Shown: one piece after another, positions 61,901-64,000 of the stretch
Layout of the letters: each line of letters starts with the position of its first letter
How positions within the stretch are numbered: position 1 is the first letter of the stretch
From: Phoronis australis
Lineage: Eukaryota; Phoronida; Phoronidae
Direction of reading: 5' to 3'
Assembly: GCA_002633005.1 (NCBI GenBank)
Contig: NMRA01001003.1
Span: forward strand, 1,329-65,328
Length of the DNA: 64,000 nt
The notes under the pieces: model-generated
What the model was told of the DNA's origin: nothing
The model's database searches: none
Seen by the model: the letters and a program-made list of their open reading frames with translations, nothing else
Made by a program: the position numbers and the translations under genes

Positions 61901-63761
61901 CAGTGCATCCTTCTTCTTACAAAGCAATTCCCTCATGATGAGAATCTCAGCCACCAGAGTCTTGCCACCACTAGTAGGCAGTGTGTAGATCAAGTTGTGA
62001 CCCTCTCTCACAGGCTGCAGGGACAGACATTCATGCTGCCAGTCTACAAGATGGCACCATCTGATAAGAAGTGGCTCAGGCAGAAAATACAGACACTGAT
62101 GACATTATTACTGTACAGCAGAAAAAAATAAATGTGCATGAGAAATCAACCATATTTGATACAACAACAGATCTCTGGTCATCCCCCTTGTAATCTTGCA
62201 GCTTTTTGTGCCTTAATTACAGTTACGTTGACATGTAATTACAAATGGAACAATAGAGCATGCCGTAAATGACCCAGGAAATGGCCCGCACTTTCTTTGA
62301 CCAAACATGAACAACGTGCACAGACTATGTTCAATAGTGACTAGCATATTGCGTTTGCTCAATCAAAATGAATGTGAAACCAAGATGCCAGCCTTTAGCT
62401 GGGCCGTTCAAGTCACTTTTTATTGTTCCATGGAAAAGGTACACAGGGGTAAATGAAAAGAAATAATTGCCACCAAGGGCACACCAGTAGTCAGATTTAT
62501 CCGAAAATTCCCTCATGCCATCCCATCCACGAACAACATGTCAGCAAAATCCATCAAGGGATTTTGGAGAGAGAGAGAGAGAGAGGTTGTTTATTGCACT
62601 TGGAGCTAAGCTCATTTGTACATATTACATTGCAACATTTGGTATAGGTGGCAATTTCATGTCCGGGTATTATTTAATTTCTCCTTTGCGGATGCCGGAT
62701 GGATGAGGATGATGGCATAATGCATCCGCATGTAAATATAGGTGAATATAAACCACACAATTACCAAACGAATGTGTGCAGACATTTGTTTACACATATC
62801 TATTTTTATGTTTGGTCAGTGGTTAGTGGAAAAAAAATAAGGCCGAGAATCAAGAAATATAAATTTTGTTAAATAACTGGTTAGCAGCAGTAACCAATCA
62901 GAATTATTAGAGGGGATTATTCTGTGCTCCGGGAGTTAGTGCCAACAGCACTATAAGCTCCATTGTTGTATTTTTCTTAAAAATTGCAGTGTTTTACCTT
63001 GTGGCATCAATCACAGTAGTTTCAGACTTTTATTAATTTGTACCTTCATTTGATAAAAGTTCACAAAAATGTTCTTTTGTGCTAAATCAGAGAACTTTCC
63101 AAAAACAGGCCTCCGAATGTACCCATACAGCATATTTTCTGAAGACCCAAGACAGTTATATCGGTACACAACATGCAGTCCAACATTGGCTTAGTTTATT
63201 TTAATAAAATTGAATCAACCCCATGAACCACCCATTTCAGTTACCATAAACTTTTGAGATGCCTCTCAGCTCCTTCAGCAATGATTGCACCCTGATGGGT
63301 AGACCGTAGAAAGGTCCCATGTCAAACTCCGATCCCACATCTTTAGTAACTTCCTTGACAAACTCCATTGCCTTATGGATCTCTTGATCTCGGATGGACT
63401 GCAAACGATTCGACTTTGGTGTAGGCATCTTTCCATTAGCTTGCAATCGTCGCCTCAACTTATCAGCAAGACTAACAGGAGTTTCTGGACTTTTTAAAAT
63501 TTCGTCAGCCAATTCATCGGATATGGTCTCTACTGACATAGTTTCTGTCACTATGTTTTGACTTGCACTACATAGATGCTCAGTAGAGTTATCTAGTACG
63601 TTTGCACCAGTTTCATTACAGTCACTTATCACAGGTTGCTCTGCAGTATTCTGAGTGGAAGCTTGTGATTGGATGTTAGTCTCCACGACGTCAAGGGCGG
63701 TTAGCAACTCACTGTCACTCTGATTCAGCCCAGGCGAAAGGTAGATGTCCCGCACATAGGC
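43906..63761 (-). CDS. HELQ: HELQ (HEL308-type superfamily 2 DNA helicase), N terminus off window
   Basis: Seventeen exons on the minus strand: 63761-63245, 62043-61865, 60705-60505, 58890-58815, 57782-57685, 57006-56899, 56501-56356, 54631-54392, 53452-53311, 52964-52860, 52514-52322, 51054-50897, 50515-50417, 49128-48955, 48435-48322, 47880-47749 and 44079-43906 (TGA at 43906-43908). Phases agree throughout and the sum is 2856 nt, 951 residues; human HELQ is about 1100, so only the extreme N terminus is missing to the right. HELQ is a nuclear 3'-5' DNA helicase acting at stalled forks and in crosslink and double-strand break repair with RAD51 paralogues and RPA. The first exon encodes a Ser/Thr/Glu-rich disordered region ending MGPFYGLP, just before the motor. 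Introns average about 1 kb and are packed with repeats. The last exon could end at a weak GTCAGT donor (43968), but reading through gives a sensible C terminus (DGQYLFT). Confidence 0.96.
45230..45605. repeat. Fold-back element with ~165 bp arms
   Basis: The left arm (about 45230-45395) and right arm (about 45425-45605) are inverted copies. They share GGTATCAAAATATAGAAAAA, the TTACTTGAG..TAGC segment, CGGACTTCA and GTTACTATCGTTCTG-type blocks. It lies in the last HELQ intron (44080-47748). The small ORFs on both strands come from the arms. Confidence 0.8.
46360..47225 (+). repeat. Family A internal units in tandem
   Basis: Five or six degenerate ~150 bp units each have TTCTTTAGATATCATCTGGA, ACAAAATGGCCACTAG with GGGGC variants, CAGTCGAATCCGACC, and TCATTGAAATCTGTCACTCG. 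The box at 46584-46602 (CCACTAGGCGGCACTGCAG) is the best CTCF-like match in this block. No terminal hairpin. In the last HELQ intron. Confidence 0.65.
47398..47550. repeat. Degenerate CCTGGGTCATGAC minisatellite
   Basis: About five units of roughly 30 bp share CCTGGGTCATGACC or close variants. Non-coding, just 3' of the HELQ exon at 47749. Confidence 0.55.
50673..50808. repeat. 68 bp tandem duplication
   Basis: Two copies begin ATCAAGCGCTCCCTGTGGCA at 50673 and 50741. It lies in the HELQ intron between exons 51054-50897 and 50515-50417. Confidence 0.75.
51377..51434. repeat. TAATCTC simple repeat
   Basis: TAATCTCTAATCTCA-type units of about 14 bp repeated four times in a HELQ intron. Confidence 0.8.
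52536..52578 (-). repeat. Duplicate of a HELQ exon start and splice acceptor
   Basis: On the minus strand TTGCAG|ATTGCTGCCACT..GATAT.. (exon-like start 52572) repeats the true acceptor and exon start at 52514 (TTACAG|ATTGCTGCCACC..). It sits 58 bp upstream in the intron. Use of the upstream copy would add 58 nt and shift the frame, so it is a decoy rather than an in-frame alternative. Confidence 0.6.
53311..62043 (-). CDS. HELQ: HELQ helicase motor exons (RecA1 and RecA2)
   Basis: Numbering from the first residue visible. Motif I (Walker A) is PTSGGKT at 195-201. [11 protein letters not shown] and EEYAGSKG follow, then the [10 protein letters not shown] segment. Motif II is VVVDELH at 295-301, split by an intron. 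[11 protein letters not shown] follows, and motif III is GMSATL at 331-336. RecA2 begins after FRPVELKEYI and contains [27 protein letters not shown] and [15 protein letters not shown]. Motif VI is [10 protein letters not shown] at 542-551, where vertebrate HELQ has QMIGRAGRAG. All catalytic residues (Walker A Lys, DELH, both motif VI arginines) are present, so the enzyme should be active. Confidence 0.94.
53735..54333 (+). mobile_element. Family A element, shortened copy with both ends
   Basis: The start (GCAACGCAGAGCGTTGAAAT then GCGCCCAC) is the inverse of the end found at about 23600-23640. The 3' part (about 54085-54333) has a CCACTAGAGGCATACCGG box, CAAATTTCATGAACGTATGT, GGGTTTTGGAGATAGAGCAG and a perfect terminal hairpin at 54304-54331. 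The middle about 240 bp does not match other copies. It lies wholly inside one HELQ intron (53453-54391). Confidence 0.6.
55395..55600 (+). repeat. Family A fragment
   Basis: Contains CAAAGATACAGGAGCAAAAA, CCACTGGGGGCACAGCAGCA, a GTTGGATCCATTAAAAAGTT block and CATCAAGGGTTTAGGAGATC. Ends without the hairpin. In the HELQ intron 54632-56355. Confidence 0.55.
55622..55682. repeat. CACACG microsatellite
   Basis: Imperfect CA/CG/GAACACG simple repeat of about 60 bp in a HELQ intron. Confidence 0.85.
58526..58699. repeat. 57 bp tandem triplication
   Basis: Three almost identical 57 bp units start at 58526, 58583 and 58640 with ATGACTGCTTATTATATCAA and end GGTGTCATGACCA. A partial fourth begins at 58697. 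High identity means recent expansion. It lies about 115 bp beyond a HELQ donor (58815), in the intron. Confidence 0.9.
59085..59395 (+). repeat. Interspersed repeat family B, copy 3
   Basis: Aligns with 2491-2815: GAAATGGCTGATTGGATTCA..GAAACTTTCA, TTTGCACTATTCTCCA, GATAACTTAGAAAACTG and an AAACTTGGTCA end. Non-coding, in a HELQ intron. Confidence 0.6.
59500..60232 (+). mobile_element. Family A element with degenerate terminal hairpin
   Basis: The start matches 41180 (GCATCGCATACAGCTCAGAC and TTCCCACAAAAGGGAG). The interior has CCACTAGGAGGCACA (59725) and CCACCAGGGGGCACACCGG (60085), and ends GATGATGGCATAATGC before ATATGTGGGCGCA; the left hairpin arm is eroded. In a HELQ intron. Confidence 0.65.
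61010..61112 (+). repeat. Family A 3' end fragment with hairpin
   Basis: AAGGTCCTCTAAGGCGTTTA, GACAGAGATAACGGCA and the hairpin TGCACCCATATCTGTGGGCACA (61090-61111). Only the last ~100 bp of the element remains. Confidence 0.6.
62455..62750 (+). mobile_element. Family A 3' end interrupted by GA repeat and short insertion
   Basis: CCACCAAGGGCACACCAG, the AAATCCATCAAGGGATTTTG block and, after an interruption, GATGCCGGATGGATGAGGAT and GGCATAATGCATCCGCATGT form a 3' end. Where other copies have GAGATACAGCAGCGG, this one has a (GA)n tract (62566-62585) and about 105 bp of unrelated sequence. In a HELQ intron. Confidence 0.55.
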
Positions 63762-63881
63762 CTGCATTTTGAAAATCAACACTAAAATCATCTAATATGA
63801 ACAAATTTTGGTTAAAACATATTAGAATTCTCAATCCTACATACACTAAACCGGACATAAACTCATCTGCTTGGCCATTGA

Positions 63882-64000
63882 GTAACACAACTTGGCCACG
63901 CTGTAACACAACTTGACCACGCTGCAACACAACTTGACCACGCTGCAACACAACTTGACCACGCTGCAACACAACTTGACCACGCTGTAACACAACTTGA
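63882..64000. repeat. 21 bp minisatellite running off the right edge
   Basis: At least five units of CACGCTGCAACACAACTTGA plus one base, nearly identical. Because 21 is a multiple of three, one minus-strand frame reads LQRGQVV repeatedly. Its phase does not join the HELQ exon at 63761, so it is treated as intronic. Confidence 0.85.

Noticed and set aside
1-64000. CRISPR arrays, prokaryotic operons, rRNA genes
   Set aside because: The window is clearly animal DNA with spliced genes. The tandem arrays lack CRISPR repeat/spacer structure and no rRNA sequence was seen.

Overview
The window is AT-rich animal DNA with many introns, short exons, GT-AG splice sites and a dense load of degenerate repeats. 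I read it as an invertebrate bilaterian, such as a hemichordate, an amphioxus or a slowly evolving lophotrochozoan. The sequence alone does not settle the species. Three genes are recognisable orthologues of conserved animal genes: NHLRC2, CACUL1 and HELQ. Two further genes are ones I do not recognise. I joined exons by hand, using splice consensus, phase continuity and similarity to family sequences remembered in general terms.

Layout from left to right. (1) 1-9839, minus strand: NHLRC2, with its first six coding exons (thioredoxin-like domain plus the first NHL blades). The 3' exons lie beyond the left edge. (2) 9840-15050: an intergenic / 5'-flank region with a SINE-like element, a large fold-back element and one possible 5' exon. 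(3) 15051-24611, plus strand: CACUL1, eight exons to the stop codon, with the N-terminal exon(s) unresolved. Its introns hold a broken hAT transposase and a 2.2 kb repeat element. NHLRC2 and CACUL1 are head to head. (4) 24612-30748: gene-poor DNA with a minisatellite and repeats. (5) 30803-32227, plus strand: an intronless 474-codon ORF for a highly charged, probably disordered protein of unknown function. (6) 34256-40617, minus strand: a seven-exon gene reconstructed here that encodes a 376-residue surface protein. It has a signal peptide, a Ser/Thr-rich mucin-like stalk, a 12-cysteine domain and a C-terminal hydrophobic tail of GPI-signal type. (7) 43906-63761, minus strand: HELQ, 17 exons covering the whole helicase motor and C-terminal domains. 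The extreme N terminus lies beyond the right edge.

The main unexplained layer is repetitive. One interspersed family occurs about nine times. Its 3' end is a hairpin (TGCGTCCACATAT / ATATGTGGGCGCA), and each internal unit carries a CCACYAGGGGGCAC-type box very close to the CTCF consensus. The window also holds a pair of ~230 bp MITE copies with GCATGCGCGCACCC-type terminal repeats, a 354 bp element with perfect 25 bp terminal inverted repeats around an exon-like ORF, a third three-copy family, several fold-back elements, and an array of about eight dyad-symmetric TGCGTNATATNACGCA boxes at 190-353.

The genes do not form an operon or a shared pathway. HELQ is a DNA repair helicase, CACUL1 a cullin-like cell-cycle regulator, and NHLRC2 a thioredoxin/NHL protein. 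The two unknown genes are convergent (plus-strand ORF, then minus-strand surface-protein gene).
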